Shown here piece after piece: positions 32,462-42,895 of a stretch of 64,000 bases of DNA. How positions within the stretch are numbered: the first letter of the stretch is position 1; every line of letters starts with the position of its first letter. The translations under genes were made by a program, and so were the position numbers. The notes under the pieces are model-generated. The model was not told the origin of the DNA. It saw only the letters and a list, made by a program, of their open reading frames with translations, and ran no database searches. Source of the stretch: Marinobacter litoralis (lineage in GTDB: Bacteria; Pseudomonadota; Gammaproteobacteria; Pseudomonadales; Oleiphilaceae); NCBI RefSeq assembly GCF_003336705.1, contig NZ_QMDL01000002.1, positions 481,262-545,261 of the forward strand, read 5' to 3'.

Positions 32462-33490
32462 TCAAGGTTTACTTAGCCAAGCCTGGCTGACATTCAGCAT
32501 TCGGTTGGCGAAGCCCCATTCGTTATCAAACCAGCACAGCACCTTCACCATGGTGCCGCCGGTCACTCGTGTCTGCCCGCCATCAACCACTCCGGAATGG
32601 GAGTCGTGGTTAAAGTCGGAACTCGCCAGCAGTTCATCAGTGTAGTCAAGAATGCCTGCAAGCGGCCCTTCGGCGACGTTTTTCAGGAGCTGGTTTACGG
32701 CCGCTACGTCGGTGCTTTCGCTCACATTCACGACCATATCGATAGCCGACACGTTCAGTGTGGGCACTCGAATGGCCACGGAACTGAAACGGCCTTCCAT
32801 GTGCGGTAACAACCGTTCAATGCCACGAGCCAAGCCGGTATCGACAGGCACCATATTGTGCAGCGCACTGCGAGTTCGGCGCAGGTCCTGATGGTGGTAG
32901 GCGTCGATCACTGGCTGGTCGTTCATCGCGGCGTGGATGGTGGTGGTACTGCCCTGCTCTACACCGAAGGCGTCGTCCAGCACTTTGATTACCGGCACCA
33001 GGCAATTGGTGGTGCAGGAACCGGCAGCAACAATGACATCTTCTTGGGTCAGAGCGTTGTCGTTAATGCCATACACCACAGTGCGGTCTACATCCGCTTC
33101 ACCCGGCTGCGAGAACAACAAGCGTTTGGCACCGGAGGCAATGTGCTTTTCTGCGGTTGCCCGGTCGGAATAGGCTCCGGAACATTCCAGAACCAGATCC
33201 ACATCCAGCAATCGCCAGGGCAGATCTTCCGGGTCCGGGTGGCGCAGCACTCGGATACGGTCACCGTTCACCACCAAGTCATTGCCGTCCACAGCCACCT
33301 TTCCGTTGAGCCGCCCGTGGGTGGAATCGTATTTGGTCAGGTGGGCAATGGTGTCGATGTCCGACAACTCGTTAATCGCGACCACCTGCAGGTGGTCGCG
33401 GAAGCCGTTCTCATACAACGCTCGCAACACGCACTGGCCGATACGGCCGTACCCGTTGATAGCAATTCGAAAAGGCTTTGAGTTGCTCAT
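32462..33490 (-). CDS. epd: Erythrose-4-phosphate / glyceraldehyde-3-phosphate dehydrogenase
   Basis: 342-residue NAD-dependent aldehyde dehydrogenase of the GapA/Epd family. The Rossmann motif INGYGRIGQ is at about residue 10, and the catalytic Cys159 lies in GSCTTNC. Throughout it follows Epd more than GapA: VVAINELSDIDTIAHLTKYD, FSQPGEADVDRTVVYGIND, TTIHAAMNDQPVIDAYH and the ending CWFDNEWGFANRML. Epd makes 4-phosphoerythronate for pyridoxal phosphate synthesis; in organisms where it sits between tkt and pgk, it may also serve as the glycolytic GAPDH. Its start overlaps the tkt stop by one base. Confidence 0.85.
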   Translation of the reverse strand: MSNSKPFRIAINGYGRIGQCVLRALYENGFRDHLQVVAINELSDIDTIAHLTKYDSTHGRLNGKVAVDGNDLVVNGDRIRVLRHPDPEDLPWRLLDVDLVLECSGAYSDRATAEKHIASGAKRLLFSQPGEADVDRTVVYGINDNALTQEDVIVAAGSCTTNCLVPVIKVLDDAFGVEQGSTTTIHAAMNDQPVIDAYHHQDLRRTRSALHNMVPVDTGLARGIERLLPHMEGRFSSVAIRVPTLNVSAIDMVVNVSESTDVAAVNQLLKNVAEGPLAGILDYTDELLASSDFNHDSHSGVVDGGQTRVTGGTMVKVLCWFDNEWGFANRMLNVSQAWLSKP

Positions 33491-35496
33491 TAAGCGTCCA
33501 GCAGTTCAGCAGCCACTTCGAGGATGTTTTCGACAGTGAAGCCGAATTCCTTGAACAGCTCACCGGCAGGCGCAGACTCACCGAAGGTGGTCATGCCTAC
33601 AACCCGACCGTCCAGGCCAACGTACTTGTACCAGTAGTCAGCGATGCTGGCTTCGATAGCAATGCGGTTGGTCACTTCCAGCGGCAGTACTTGCTGCTTG
33701 TATTCAGCGCTCTGGGCATCGAACACGTCAGTAGACGGCATGGAAACCACACGGACGGCTTTACCCTGCTCACGCAGTTTGCCGGCCACGTCTTGCGCCA
33801 GACCTACTTCGGAGCCGGTGGCAATCAGAATCAGCTCAGGTGTGCCTTCGCTGTCGGACAGCACGTAGCCACCTTTAGCAACGTTCGCCAGCTGCTCGGC
33901 GTCACGATCCTGATGCGGCAGACCTTGGCGGGAGAACACCATGGCCGTAGGGCCATCGTTACGCTCCAGCGCAGATTTCCATGCAACCGCAGATTCAACC
34001 GCATCGGCCGGGCGCCAGGTGCTCATGTTCGGTGTGGTGCGCAGGCTGGCCAGCTGCTCAATCGGCTGGTGAGTCGGGCCGTCTTCACCCAGACCGATAG
34101 AGTCGTGGGTAAATACGAAGATGGAGCGCTGCTTCATCAGTGCCGCCATGCGCACGGCGTTACGGCAGTATTCCATGAAGATCAGGAAGGTGGCGCCGTA
34201 AGGCACAAAGCCCCCGTGCAGAGCCATACCGTTCATGATCGCGGCCATGCCGAACTCACGCACACCGTAATAGATGTAGTTGCCAGAGGCGTCGTCTTTG
34301 GTCACACCTTTACAGCCAGACCAGATGGTCAGGTTGGAACCGGCCAGGTCGGCAGAGCCGCCCATCAGTTCCGGCAGAAGCGGGCCGTAGGCGTTCAAAG
34401 CATTCTGGGAGGCCTTTCGGGAAGCGATGGTGTCGCCCTTGTCCTGGCATTCCTGAATGTAGGCTTGCGCTTTCTCAGCGAAATCTGCAGGCAGCTCACC
34501 CGCCATACGGCGCTTGAACTCAGCCGCCAGTTCTGGCTCCGCCTTTTCATAGGCCGCGAACTTCTCATTCCAGGCGCCCTCAGCCGCTGCACCTTTCTCT
34601 TTGCCGTTCCAGGCTGCGTAGATGTCTTCAGGCACTTCAAACGCACCGTGCTTCCAGCCCAGCGCTTCACGGGTCAGAGCGATTTCATCGTCACCCAGCG
34701 GGGCACCGTGACAATCCTCTTTGCCCTGTTTGTTCGGGGAACCGAAGCCGATGATGGTCTTGCAGCAAATCAGTGTCGGCTGCTCAGTGTTCGCACGCGC
34801 AGCTTCGACAGCGGCACGAATAGCGTCTGCATCGTGGCCGTCAACGTTCGGGATAACGTGCCAACCGTAGGATTCAAAACGCTGCGGAGTATTGTCGGTA
34901 AACCAGCCTTCCACTTCGCCGTCGATGGAAATGCCGTTGTCGTCGTAGAAAAACACCAGTTTGCCCAAGCCCAAGGTACCGGCCAGAGACGCCACTTCGT
35001 GAGAAATACCTTCCATCAGGCAGCCGTCGCCCAGGAATGCATAGGTGTAGTGGTCAACAATGTCGTGACCCGGACGGTTGAACTGCGCCGCCATGGCCTT
35101 TTCAGCCAAGGCGAAGCCAACGGCGTTCGCAATACCCTGACCCAGCGGGCCAGTGGTGGTTTCTACACCTGGAGTGTAGCCGTACTCAGGATGCCCCGGT
35201 GTTTTCGAGTGCAGCTGACGGAAGTTCTTAATGTCGTCAATCGACACGTCGTACCCGCTCAGGTGCAGCAGGGAGTACTGCAGCATGGAGCCGTGGCCGT
35301 TAGACAAAATAAAGCGGTCACGGTTAGCCCATTGCGGGTTAGCCGGGTTATGGCTCAGGTAATCGTTCCACAGTACCTCGGCGATATCTGCCATTCCCAT
35401 GGGCGCACCCGGGTGGCCGGATTTGGCTTTCTGAACCGCATCCATGCTCAGCGCGCGTATGGCGTTGGCGAGATCTTTACGAGACGGCATTGACAA
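33490..35496 (-). CDS. tkt: Transketolase
   Basis: Thiamine-diphosphate enzyme of the pentose phosphate pathway, moving two-carbon units between sugar phosphates. The 668-residue protein has the N-terminal core [20 protein letters not shown], the TPP-binding motif [20 protein letters not shown] ending in the usual N (FFYDDNGIS), and the pyrimidine-domain motif [20 protein letters not shown]. Length is standard. First gene of tkt-epd-pgk. The 175-bp gap to the divergent ArsR-type gene holds a perfect ATATCAA-N6-TTGATAT dyad, so tkt could share this control, though the dyad lies over 110 bp from its start. Confidence 0.96.
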   Translation of the reverse strand: MSMPSRKDLANAIRALSMDAVQKAKSGHPGAPMGMADIAEVLWNDYLSHNPANPQWANRDRFILSNGHGSMLQYSLLHLSGYDVSIDDIKNFRQLHSKTPGHPEYGYTPGVETTTGPLGQGIANAVGFALAEKAMAAQFNRPGHDIVDHYTYAFLGDGCLMEGISHEVASLAGTLGLGKLVFFYDDNGISIDGEVEGWFTDNTPQRFESYGWHVIPNVDGHDADAIRAAVEAARANTEQPTLICCKTIIGFGSPNKQGKEDCHGAPLGDDEIALTREALGWKHGAFEVPEDIYAAWNGKEKGAAAEGAWNEKFAAYEKAEPELAAEFKRRMAGELPADFAEKAQAYIQECQDKGDTIASRKASQNALNAYGPLLPELMGGSADLAGSNLTIWSGCKGVTKDDASGNYIYYGVREFGMAAIMNGMALHGGFVPYGATFLIFMEYCRNAVRMAALMKQRSIFVFTHDSIGLGEDGPTHQPIEQLASLRTTPNMSTWRPADAVESAVAWKSALERNDGPTAMVFSRQGLPHQDRDAEQLANVAKGGYVLSDSEGTPELILIATGSEVGLAQDVAGKLREQGKAVRVVSMPSTDVFDAQSAEYKQQVLPLEVTNRIAIEASIADYWYKYVGLDGRVVGMTTFGESAPAGELFKEFGFTVENILEVAAELLDA

Positions 35497-35609
35497 TTCT
35501 CCAGTGTTTTTCAGGACAAGACTTCAAGCTGCAAAAACTGCTTAAAAAGAAGGCGCGTATTTTCGCCGATTAGGGTATCCGGGGGCAAATTTCAGACAAG
35601 AATAAATCT

Positions 35610-35646
35610 ATATCAAAAAAAATTGATATGGCTATTGATCGATCAA
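35610..35646. promoter_or_regulatory. Operator candidates upstream of the ArsR-methyltransferase gene
   Basis: ATATCAA-N6-TTGATAT (35610-35629), a perfect 7+7 dyad around an A6 tract, and TTGATC-GATCAA (35635-35646), a perfect 12-bp palindrome. They lie 26-62 bp before the regulator start. A near copy of the first precedes metK, linking the regulator to the SAM cycle. Confidence 0.72.
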
Positions 35647-35671
35647 CCGAACCCCCCTACACTCTTCCGCC

Positions 35672-36700
35672 ATGACATCACTCAATACACACGCACCCGA
35701 AACCTCATCCGTTGAGGCACTGGCACCGATCTTCAAAGCAAGCGGTGACCCTTTACGCCTTGAGATCCTGCGGGTGCTGCGCCGTGACACATTCGGTGTG
35801 CTTGAGTTGAGCCAACTGTTTGATATGCGCCAGTCGGGCATGAGCCATCACCTGAAGGTGATGCACAAGGCCGGATTACTGGAGCCCCAGCGGGAAGGCA
35901 ACGCCATTTTTTACCGTCGTCCTCTGCACCTGGACAGCGTGAAACTGGCGGACCAAGCCATTCGGCAGATTTTTGAGACGGTTGACCGTGTCCCGCTGCC
36001 GTCTGCGCTGATCGAAAAAATCGAAGCAATACGCGCGCAACGAGCGGAACAGTCGCAGGCATTTTTCTCGCGCCACTCTGCGCAGTTCCGGGAACAGCAA
36101 GAGTTGATTGCTGCGTTTGATTTGTACGCCGACCCAACGGCTGAGCTGATTCGCAAACGAGTGAGCCAACAGAACTGGCAAAGCGTATTGGAGATTGGAC
36201 CGGGCGAAGGCGGCTTTTTGCCTGTTTTGTCGGAACTTTTCGAGCATGTTGTGGGCCTGGACAACAGCAAAGACATGCTCGCCAAGGCCACCCGTACGTG
36301 CATTGAAGAGCGGCTGAACAACGTCGATTTAATCGAAGGCGTAACGGATACCGTGCTGGCCAGCGGCGATGCTTTTGATCTGATTGTGGCCAATATGGTG
36401 CTGCACCACGTCCCCAGCCCGGCGGACATATTTCTGGACGCAGCAGCCCTGATGAACAACGGCGGCTGCTTCATTATCAGTGACCTATGCAGCCACGATC
36501 AGGATTGGGCAAAAGAAAACTGCGGCGATCTTTGGTTAGGCTTTGAGCCCGAGGAACTGACCGCTTGGGCCGCCGATGCTGGATTGAACGCCGGCGAGCA
36601 GCTGTTTATCGGGCTGCGCAACGGCTTCCAGATACAGGTTAGAGAGTTCTGGAAAACCACGAAAATGGCTCGAAACGCACGCACATCACGGAATATCTAA
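35672..36700 (+). CDS. ArsR-family regulator fused to a SAM-dependent methyltransferase domain (SahR-like)
   Basis: 342 residues in two parts. Residues 10-90 are an ArsR winged helix (LRLEILRVLRRDTFGVLELS, DMRQSGMSHHLKVMHKAGLL); the metal-binding ELCVC motif of arsenic sensors is absent. From about 150 to 320 follows a class I methyltransferase fold with SVLEIGPGEGGFLPVL (SAM loop) and VANMVLHHVPSPADIFLDAA. Such fusions next to metK/ahcY are thought to sense S-adenosylhomocysteine or SAM (SahR group). It directly precedes metK-ahcY-metF, and copies of one dyad flank it at both ends, fitting auto- and cross-regulation. Methyltransferase activity may be lost in favour of sensing. Confidence 0.82.
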   Translation: MTSLNTHAPETSSVEALAPIFKASGDPLRLEILRVLRRDTFGVLELSQLFDMRQSGMSHHLKVMHKAGLLEPQREGNAIFYRRPLHLDSVKLADQAIRQIFETVDRVPLPSALIEKIEAIRAQRAEQSQAFFSRHSAQFREQQELIAAFDLYADPTAELIRKRVSQQNWQSVLEIGPGEGGFLPVLSELFEHVVGLDNSKDMLAKATRTCIEERLNNVDLIEGVTDTVLASGDAFDLIVANMVLHHVPSPADIFLDAAALMNNGGCFIISDLCSHDQDWAKENCGDLWLGFEPEELTAWAADAGLNAGEQLFIGLRNGFQIQVREFWKTTKMARNARTSRNI

Positions 36701-36712
36701 AAAAATTGATAT
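36693..36712. promoter_or_regulatory. Operator candidate upstream of metK
   Basis: ATATCTA-N6-TTGATAT overlaps the stop codon of the ArsR-methyltransferase gene and lies about 107 bp before metK. It differs from the dyad at 35610-35629 by one base in the arms; the A-tract spacer is the same. Confidence 0.7.
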
Positions 36713-36818
36713 AGAAGTAAGTAGTAATACCTACACCTTAAAAAACGCAAAAACACCTGGCAGATCACCCCTGACGACGCCGGAACGAATTTGAAAACGC
36801 TCACAGAGGGACACACAC

Positions 36819-38009
36819 ATGTCTGATTACAACATCTTTACTTCTGAATCGGTCTCCGAAGGCCACCCGGACAAACTGGCGGATCAAATCTCTGATGCGG
36901 TCCTGGACACCATCCTGACCGACGATCCGCACGCCCGAGTTGCCTGTGAAACCATGGTAAAGACCGGCGTTGCCATTGTCGGCGGTGAAATCACCACCAG
37001 CGCCTGGGTTGATCTGGAAGACTTGGTTCGCGGCGTGATCAAAGACATCGGCTACACCTCTTCGGATGTTGGCTTTGATGGCGACACCTGTGGCGTGATC
37101 AACATCATCGGCAAGCAGTCCGTCGAAATCGCTCAGGGCGTTGACCGCCAGAAGCCTGAAGACCAAGGTGCCGGTGACCAAGGCCTGATGTTCGGCTACG
37201 CCAGCAACGAAACTGACGTACTGATGCCTGCACCGATCACCTTCTCCCACCGTTTGGTTCAGCGCCAGGCCGAAGCCCGCAAGAGCGGACTGCTGCCGTG
37301 GCTGCGCCCGGATGCCAAGAGCCAGGTAACCTGTCGTTATGAAAACGGCAAAGTGGTCGGCATTGATGCCGTTGTACTGTCTACCCAGCACGATCCGGAC
37401 GTCAGCCAGGAAGACCTGAAAGAAGCGGTGATGGAGCTGATCGTCAAGCACACTCTGCCGCCTGAACTGCTGCACAAAGACACCCAGTTCCACATCAACC
37501 CGACAGGCAAGTTTGTGATCGGCGGCCCGGTAGGTGACTGTGGTCTGACCGGCCGTAAGATCATCGTAGATACATACGGCGGCATGGCTCGCCACGGTGG
37601 CGGTGCCTTCTCCGGCAAAGACCCCTCGAAAGTTGACCGCTCTGCGGCTTACGCAGGCCGATACGTTGCCAAGAACATCGTTGCTGCCGGTCTGGCCGAG
37701 AAATGTGAGATTCAGGTGTCCTACGCCATCGGTGTCGCACAGCCGACATCTATCTCGTTGAACACCTTCGGCACCGGCAAGCTCAGCGATGAAAAGATCG
37801 TTGATCTGGTACGCGCACACTTCGACCTGCGCCCCTATGCCATCACCAACATGCTCGACCTGCTGCACCCCATGTACCGGGCCACAGCAGCCTACGGCCA
37901 CTTCGGCCGTGACCCATACGAAATGACGGTTGGCGGCAAAACTTTCACCGCCTTCCCATGGGAAAAGACTGACCGCGCAGCGGCTCTTAAAGACGCTGCG
38001 GGCATCTAA
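36819..38009 (+). CDS. metK: S-adenosylmethionine synthetase
   Basis: Makes SAM from methionine and ATP in the cytoplasm. 396 residues, with signature motifs near the N-terminus ([20 protein letters not shown]), [12 protein letters not shown] at about 118-130 and [19 protein letters not shown] at about 260. All are intact. First gene of metK-ahcY-metF, preceded by an operator-like dyad and by the ArsR-methyltransferase regulator. GAGGGACACACAC precedes the start. Confidence 0.97.
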   Translation: MSDYNIFTSESVSEGHPDKLADQISDAVLDTILTDDPHARVACETMVKTGVAIVGGEITTSAWVDLEDLVRGVIKDIGYTSSDVGFDGDTCGVINIIGKQSVEIAQGVDRQKPEDQGAGDQGLMFGYASNETDVLMPAPITFSHRLVQRQAEARKSGLLPWLRPDAKSQVTCRYENGKVVGIDAVVLSTQHDPDVSQEDLKEAVMELIVKHTLPPELLHKDTQFHINPTGKFVIGGPVGDCGLTGRKIIVDTYGGMARHGGGAFSGKDPSKVDRSAAYAGRYVAKNIVAAGLAEKCEIQVSYAIGVAQPTSISLNTFGTGKLSDEKIVDLVRAHFDLRPYAITNMLDLLHPMYRATAAYGHFGRDPYEMTVGGKTFTAFPWEKTDRAAALKDAAGI

Positions 38010-38019
38010 ACAAGCTTCA

Positions 38020-38043
38020 GGCGCATGACGGAGTTCATGCGCC
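38020..38043 (+). other. Stable hairpin between metK and ahcY with a GGA-containing loop
   Basis: GGCGCATGA (38020-38028) and TCATGCGCC (38035-38043) form a perfect 9-bp stem with the hexaloop CGGAGT. No T-run follows, so it is not an intrinsic terminator. It could set relative stability of metK and ahcY messages or bind CsrA (GGA in a hairpin loop). It does not match the SAH riboswitch core. Confidence 0.6.
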
Positions 38044-38069
38044 CAAACAGAACCAACCGGAGAACACCT

Positions 38070-39443
38070 ATGAGCAACTTCGACGACTACAAAGTACGCG
38101 ATATCGCCCTGGCAGATTGGGGGCGTAAAGAAGTACACATCGCCGAAGGCGAAATGCCTGCCCTCATGAAGCTGCGCGAAAAGTACAAAGCCGAGCAGCC
38201 GCTGAAAGGCGCCAACATCATGGGCTGCATCCACATGACCATCCAGACCGCCGTGTTGATCGAAACACTGGTTGAACTGGGTGCGAACGTTCGTTGGTCT
38301 TCGTGCAACATCTTCTCGACTCAGGATCAGGCCGCAGCCGCCATCGCCGCCCAAGGCATTCCTGTATTCGCCTGGAAAGGTGAAACCGACGAAGAATACG
38401 AATGGTGCCTGCACAAGACCGTTGGCGCAGACGTAGACGGCTGGGAACCCAACATGATCCTGGACGACGGCGGCGATCTGACCGAACTGCTGCACAAAGA
38501 GTACCCGCAGATCATTGCTAACTGCCACGGCGTGACCGAAGAAACCACCACCGGTGTTCACCGTCTTCAGGAAATGCTGCGCGACGGCACCCTGAAAATC
38601 CCGGCGATCAACGTGAACGACTCTGTTACCAAGTCCAAGAACGACAACAAGTACGGCTGCCGCCACAGCCTGAACGACGCCATCAAACGTGCCACCGACC
38701 ACCTGCTGTCAGGCAAGAAAGCACTGGTTATCGGCTACGGCGACGTAGGTAAAGGCTCGGCTCTGTCCCTGCGTCAGGAAGGCATGATCGTAAAAGTCAC
38801 CGAAGCGGATCCAATCTGTGCCATGCAAGCCTGCATGGACGGTTTTGAAGTTGTTTCTCCGTACATCGACGGCATCAACACCGGCACCGAGCAAGGCATC
38901 AACGCGGACCTGCTGGGCACCACCGATCTGCTGGTTACCACCACCGGTAACGTCAATGTGTGCGACGCCAACATGCTGAAAGCCCTGAAGAGCGGCGCAG
39001 TAGTGTGCAACATCGGCCACTTTGACAATGAAATCGACACCGCTTACATGCGCAAGAACTGGGAGTGGGACGAGGTTAAACCGCAGGTACATCTGATCTA
39101 CCGCGACAAAGCCACTAACGACCACCTGATTCTGCTGTCTGAAGGCCGCCTGGTGAACCTGGGCAACGCAACCGGCCACCCCTCACGGATCATGGACGGC
39201 TCGTTCGCCAACCAGGTACTGGCACAGATGTACCTGTTCGAGCGCAAGTTTGCCGACCTGCCGGAAGACGCCAAAGCCAAGGGCGTTTACGTTCAGGTTC
39301 TGCCTAAGCAGCTGGACGAAGAAGTGGCTCGCGCCATGGTTGAAGGTTTCGGTGGTGTGATCACCAAGATGACTCCGGACCAGGCCAAATACATCGGCGT
39401 GCCGGTAGAAGGCCCGTACAAGCCAGAAACATACAGGTACTAA
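38070..39443 (+). CDS. ahcY: Adenosylhomocysteinase (SAH hydrolase)
   Basis: Splits S-adenosylhomocysteine to homocysteine and adenosine, relieving product inhibition of methyltransferases. Start ATG 38070 has CCGGAGAAC upstream; the in-frame extension to 38025 crosses the hairpin and is rejected. 457 residues. The NAD-binding Rossmann motif is [12 protein letters not shown] at about residue 224, the substrate motif is [20 protein letters not shown], and the C-terminal tail ends [10 protein letters not shown], with the essential Lys and Tyr. Middle gene of the SAM cycle operon. Confidence 0.97.
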   Translation: MSNFDDYKVRDIALADWGRKEVHIAEGEMPALMKLREKYKAEQPLKGANIMGCIHMTIQTAVLIETLVELGANVRWSSCNIFSTQDQAAAAIAAQGIPVFAWKGETDEEYEWCLHKTVGADVDGWEPNMILDDGGDLTELLHKEYPQIIANCHGVTEETTTGVHRLQEMLRDGTLKIPAINVNDSVTKSKNDNKYGCRHSLNDAIKRATDHLLSGKKALVIGYGDVGKGSALSLRQEGMIVKVTEADPICAMQACMDGFEVVSPYIDGINTGTEQGINADLLGTTDLLVTTTGNVNVCDANMLKALKSGAVVCNIGHFDNEIDTAYMRKNWEWDEVKPQVHLIYRDKATNDHLILLSEGRLVNLGNATGHPSRIMDGSFANQVLAQMYLFERKFADLPEDAKAKGVYVQVLPKQLDEEVARAMVEGFGGVITKMTPDQAKYIGVPVEGPYKPETYRY

Positions 39444-39455
39444 GCGGACAGAATC

Positions 39456-40325
39456 ATGCAATCCCAAAAACAATTCAAACGGCGCTTCAGCTTCGAGTTT
39501 TTCCCGCCCAAGACAGATGCGGGCAAAGAAAAACTCCAGGTTGTTCGCGACCAACTCGCCGAGGTGAACCCGGACTTTTTCTCGGTAACCTTCGGCGCCG
39601 GCGGCTCAACCCGTGACCGCACAATAGAAACTGTGCTGAATTTGCATCAACAGGGCATTTCCACAGCACCACACTTGTCCTGCGTGGGCGGCAGCCGCGA
39701 AGAGATCAGTCAACTGCTGGATGAGTATAAAGCGAACGGCATTAACCGGATTGTTGCCCTGCGGGGCGACCTGCCTTCTGGCATGGGGGCTTCTGGGGAG
39801 CTGCGCTACGCCAACGAGCTGGTCGAGTTTATTCGGGAACACAGCGGTGATCACTTCAACCTCGAAGTGGCCGCCTACCCGGAATTCCACCCGCAGGCTC
39901 GCAGCGCGGAAGATGATCTGAAGAATTTTGCCCGCAAGGTACAGGCTGGCGCCAACAGCGCAATCACCCAGTACTTCTTTAACGCGGACAGCTACTTCTA
40001 CTTCATCGACCGTCTGGAGAAGATGAACATCACCATTCCGGTGGTGCCGGGCATCATGCCCATCGTCAACTTCTCAAGCCTGGTGCGCTTCTCTGACATG
40101 TGCGGTGCCGAAATTCCGCGCTGGATTCGTAAGCAGCTGGAAGCCTACGGAGATGACACCGTCAGCATCCGGAAATTCGGCGAAGAAGTGGTAACCCGTA
40201 TGTGCGAAGACCTGCTTAAGGCCGGCGCACCCGGACTGCACTTCTACACCCTGAACCAGACCGAACCAAGCCTTTCGATCTGGAAGAATCTGGGTATTAC
40301 CGACCGGGAAAAGATTTCCTTCTGA
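39456..40325 (+). CDS. metF: Methylenetetrahydrofolate reductase
   Basis: Flavoenzyme that makes 5-methyltetrahydrofolate for methionine synthesis. 289 residues, TIM barrel; motifs RRFSFEFFPPKTDAGKEKL at the start, FGAGGSTRDRT (about 48), ALRGDLPSG (about 100) and YFFNADSYFYFIDR (about 170) match MetF. It starts 12 bp after ahcY and is followed by a strong terminator, so metK-ahcY-metF forms a complete SAM recycling operon. Confidence 0.96.
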   Translation: MQSQKQFKRRFSFEFFPPKTDAGKEKLQVVRDQLAEVNPDFFSVTFGAGGSTRDRTIETVLNLHQQGISTAPHLSCVGGSREEISQLLDEYKANGINRIVALRGDLPSGMGASGELRYANELVEFIREHSGDHFNLEVAAYPEFHPQARSAEDDLKNFARKVQAGANSAITQYFFNADSYFYFIDRLEKMNITIPVVPGIMPIVNFSSLVRFSDMCGAEIPRWIRKQLEAYGDDTVSIRKFGEEVVTRMCEDLLKAGAPGLHFYTLNQTEPSLSIWKNLGITDREKISF

Positions 40326-40339
40326 TCTTTTCTCCACCG

Positions 40340-40375
40340 ACTCTCTCCCGTCCCGGGAGAGAGTTTTTCTTTTTT
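40340..40375 (+). terminator. Terminator of metK-ahcY-metF
   Basis: ACTCTCTCCCG and CGGGAGAGAGT form an 11-bp stem with a TCC loop (40340-40364), followed by TTTTTCTTTTTT. Strong intrinsic terminator 15 bases after the metF stop. Confidence 0.95.
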
Positions 40376-40542
40376 ATTCTGCCAATGAATCCCCCCTGAT
40401 CACCTGAAACTCCTCGTTTTTTAGTCTAGAGTGTATCTGATGCAATCCCATTAACGCTCCCCGTGACGCGCAAACACAATTCTGCGTAATAGCGGCCTGT
40501 CTTATCGGGCAGAAGGAGCCATAACAAAAGCTAGGAGAAAGC

Positions 40543-41298
40543 ATGAGCAGCAAATGGCTAAAAACACTGGGCGCAGGTTTAGCACTATCCGTGGCCGCAA
40601 CGTCGGTCAGTGCAGAAACCCTTCGCGTAGTTACAGACCCCAGTTTCGTTCCATTTGAAATGATGGACCAGGAAACCGGCGAAATGATCGGTTTCGACAT
40701 GGAAATCATCGCCGAGGTGGCTGAGCGGGCAGGTTTTGACTACGACCTGAACACCATGGACTTCAACGGCATTATCCCCGCCCTGCAAACGGGCAACGTA
40801 GACATCGCCATCGCGGGTATCACCATTACCGAAGAGCGCGGCGAGATCGTTGATTTCTCCGACCCGTATTACGATTCCGGCCTCCGAATTCTGGTTCGTA
40901 CCGACTCCGACATGGACGAGATGTCCGATCTTGAAGGCAAAAAGATCGGCTCGAAAATCGGTAGTACCAGCTACGACTACCTGATGAAAACCCTCGACGA
41001 CGATGACGGCGTAACCCCTTACCCGGGCAGCTCCGACATGTACATGGCATTGATGTCCCGCGCGGTTGACGCGGTATTCTACGACGCACCAAACGTCGGC
41101 TACTTTGCCAGCACCAAAGGTAAAGGTAAGGTCAAAGTGGTGGGTCCACTTTACGAAGGCCAGCAGTACGGCATTGCCCTGAAGAAAGGCAGCAAGTGGG
41201 TTGGCCCGGTCAACGAAGCCTTGGCTGAAATCAAAGACGACGGCACCTACAAAACCATTTACGAAAAATGGTTCGGACCGATGCCTGAAGACAAATAA
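40543..41298 (+). CDS. Polar amino acid ABC transporter, substrate-binding protein
   Basis: Periplasmic binding protein (PAAT family, GlnH/ArtJ-like) of 251 residues. A signal peptide (MSSKWLKTLGAGLALSVAAT, cleaved near SVSA-ET) precedes the bilobed domain with LRVVTDPSFVPFEMMDQETG, GFDMEIIAEVAERAGFDYDL and the family motif ITITEERGEIVDFSDPYYDS. The tail NEALAEIKDDGTYKTIYEKW is also typical. Glutamine or a related amino acid is the likely ligand. First gene of a three-gene ABC operon. Confidence 0.92.
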   Translation: MSSKWLKTLGAGLALSVAATSVSAETLRVVTDPSFVPFEMMDQETGEMIGFDMEIIAEVAERAGFDYDLNTMDFNGIIPALQTGNVDIAIAGITITEERGEIVDFSDPYYDSGLRILVRTDSDMDEMSDLEGKKIGSKIGSTSYDYLMKTLDDDDGVTPYPGSSDMYMALMSRAVDAVFYDAPNVGYFASTKGKGKVKVVGPLYEGQQYGIALKKGSKWVGPVNEALAEIKDDGTYKTIYEKWFGPMPEDK

Positions 41299-41369
41299 AC
41301 CTCCACTCGTACCGGCCAGGGTGCACAACACCCTGACCGGTTACTCCCAACCCAACGGAGACACACACT

Positions 41370-42041
41370 GTGGAATTCCAGTTTCAGTTTGACTGGCAGG
41401 CAGCGATACATTCCATTCCCTATCTCGCCAAGGGTATCCCTTACACCCTGATGATTTCCTTCGGTGGCCTCGCCATCGGGTTTATTCTGGGCATCATTTT
41501 CGGCTTGCTCAGCATCAACAAAAAATGGTTTTTGCGCTGGCCGGCCACGGCTTACATCGAAATCTTTCGCGGCACACCCATTCTGGTGCAGGTACTGTTC
41601 ATCTTCTACGGCTTGCCCGACTTGGTCGGCGGCCCGATTGATCCGCTCACCGCGGGTATAGCCGCCATCGCGCTGAACTCGGGTGCCTATATTTCGGAAG
41701 TGGTTCGTGGTGGCGTACAGTCCATCGCCAAGGGCCAAAGCGAAGCGGGCCTGTCTTTGGGCTTGTCACGCACACAGACGTTCTGGTCGATCATCTGGCC
41801 TCAGGCCTTCCGACGCATGATCCCGCCACTTGGCAACCAAGCCATCGTCAGCATCAAGGACACATCCCTGTTCTCGGTGATTGGCGTTGGCGAACTGGTT
41901 CGCCAGGGTCAGGTTTACATTGCCAACACCTTTACCGCCTTTGAGGTGTATTTTGTGGTGGCCTTAATGTATCTGGCAATTACCTTGTCCTTGTCTCTGG
42001 TTCTGCGACTGATGGAACGTCGCGGCCTTGCATCCGTCTGA
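41370..42041 (+). CDS. Polar amino acid ABC transporter, permease
   Basis: Inner-membrane subunit of 223 residues with about five helices, HisM/GlnP family. Start is GTG 41370, with CGGAG upstream. Motifs: [40 protein letters not shown] (the conserved RGTP loop), and the EAA coupling loop [20 protein letters not shown]. It lies between its binding protein and ATPase and would act as a homodimer. Confidence 0.93.
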   Translation: MEFQFQFDWQAAIHSIPYLAKGIPYTLMISFGGLAIGFILGIIFGLLSINKKWFLRWPATAYIEIFRGTPILVQVLFIFYGLPDLVGGPIDPLTAGIAAIALNSGAYISEVVRGGVQSIAKGQSEAGLSLGLSRTQTFWSIIWPQAFRRMIPPLGNQAIVSIKDTSLFSVIGVGELVRQGQVYIANTFTAFEVYFVVALMYLAITLSLSLVLRLMERRGLASV

Positions 42042-42054
42042 AGGAATCCGAACC

Positions 42055-42801
42055 ATGACTCAGATAGTCACGATGAAGGGCATGAATAAATATTTTGGCA
42101 AACTGCATGTCCTTAAAGATATCGACCTGTCCGTTGAACAAGGCGAGGTGGTGGTCATCATCGGAGCCAGCGGCTCCGGAAAATCCACCCTGATTCGCTG
42201 TGTAAACGGTCTGGAAGAGTACGAATCCGGCACCCTGAATGTCGATAGCCATGCCTTGGCCCCCAAGGGCGGCAACCAGAAAACTCTGGCCGAGATCCGC
42301 AAGGAAGTAGGCATGGTGTTCCAGCAGTTCAACCTGTTCCCTCACCTTACGGTGAGAAAGAACATCATGCTGGCCCCGATGAAGGTGAAAAACACCTCTC
42401 AGGTTGTGGCCAACGCCACAGCCGAGCGTCTTCTGGAGCGCGTGGGCATTGGCAATCAAGCCGACAAGTACCCCAGCCAGCTATCGGGTGGGCAGCAGCA
42501 ACGGGTAGCGATTGCCCGGGCGCTGGCCATGGAGCCCAGGCTGATGCTGTTCGACGAGCCCACCTCGGCGCTGGATCCGGAAATGATCGGCGAAGTGCTG
42601 GATGTCATGCGAGAGTTGGCCAAAGAAGGCATGACCATGATGGTGGTGACCCACGAAATGGGCTTCGCCCGCGAAGTGGCAGACCGGGTCATATACATTC
42701 ACGAAGGGCAGATTGTCGAAGAAGGCAAACCTTCCGATGTCTTCGACAACCCGCAAAACGAAAGGACGCAAGCGTTCTTGTCCCGGGTCTTGGCACACTA
42801 A
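42055..42801 (+). CDS. Polar amino acid ABC transporter, ATP-binding protein
   Basis: 248-residue ABC ATPase (GlnQ/HisP family). Walker [10 protein letters not shown] at about 37-45, Q-loop in [13 protein letters not shown], signature [17 protein letters not shown], Walker [15 protein letters not shown] and the H-loop in [11 protein letters not shown]. Start ATG 42055 has GAAGGAA upstream; the in-frame TTG at 42028 lies inside the permease gene and is not needed. Completes the transporter with the two genes before it. Confidence 0.94.
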   Translation: MTQIVTMKGMNKYFGKLHVLKDIDLSVEQGEVVVIIGASGSGKSTLIRCVNGLEEYESGTLNVDSHALAPKGGNQKTLAEIRKEVGMVFQQFNLFPHLTVRKNIMLAPMKVKNTSQVVANATAERLLERVGIGNQADKYPSQLSGGQQQRVAIARALAMEPRLMLFDEPTSALDPEMIGEVLDVMRELAKEGMTMMVVTHEMGFAREVADRVIYIHEGQIVEEGKPSDVFDNPQNERTQAFLSRVLAH

Positions 42802-42895
42802 CGAGCCGCCCTTTCCTACCCCGATGCCCCGATTTCGGCTATTCGCGAGAACGCACGAAGTCGGGGTTTCTGTTTCAAGAGGATTGTTTCCAATC

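Noticed and set aside
33478..35493. Open frame of 671 codons on the plus strand opposite tkt
   Set aside because: It mirrors the tkt coding frame, and its product has no recognisable domain and an odd Val/Gly/Arg/His composition. High GC third positions of tkt explain it.
38010..38069. SAH riboswitch upstream of ahcY
   Set aside because: The gap is only 60 bases and lacks the conserved GAGGAGCG-type core; only a simple hairpin is present.
36801..38702. Open frame of 633 codons on the minus strand across metK and ahcY
   Set aside because: It runs antisense through two well-supported genes, and its composition is that of a shadow frame.
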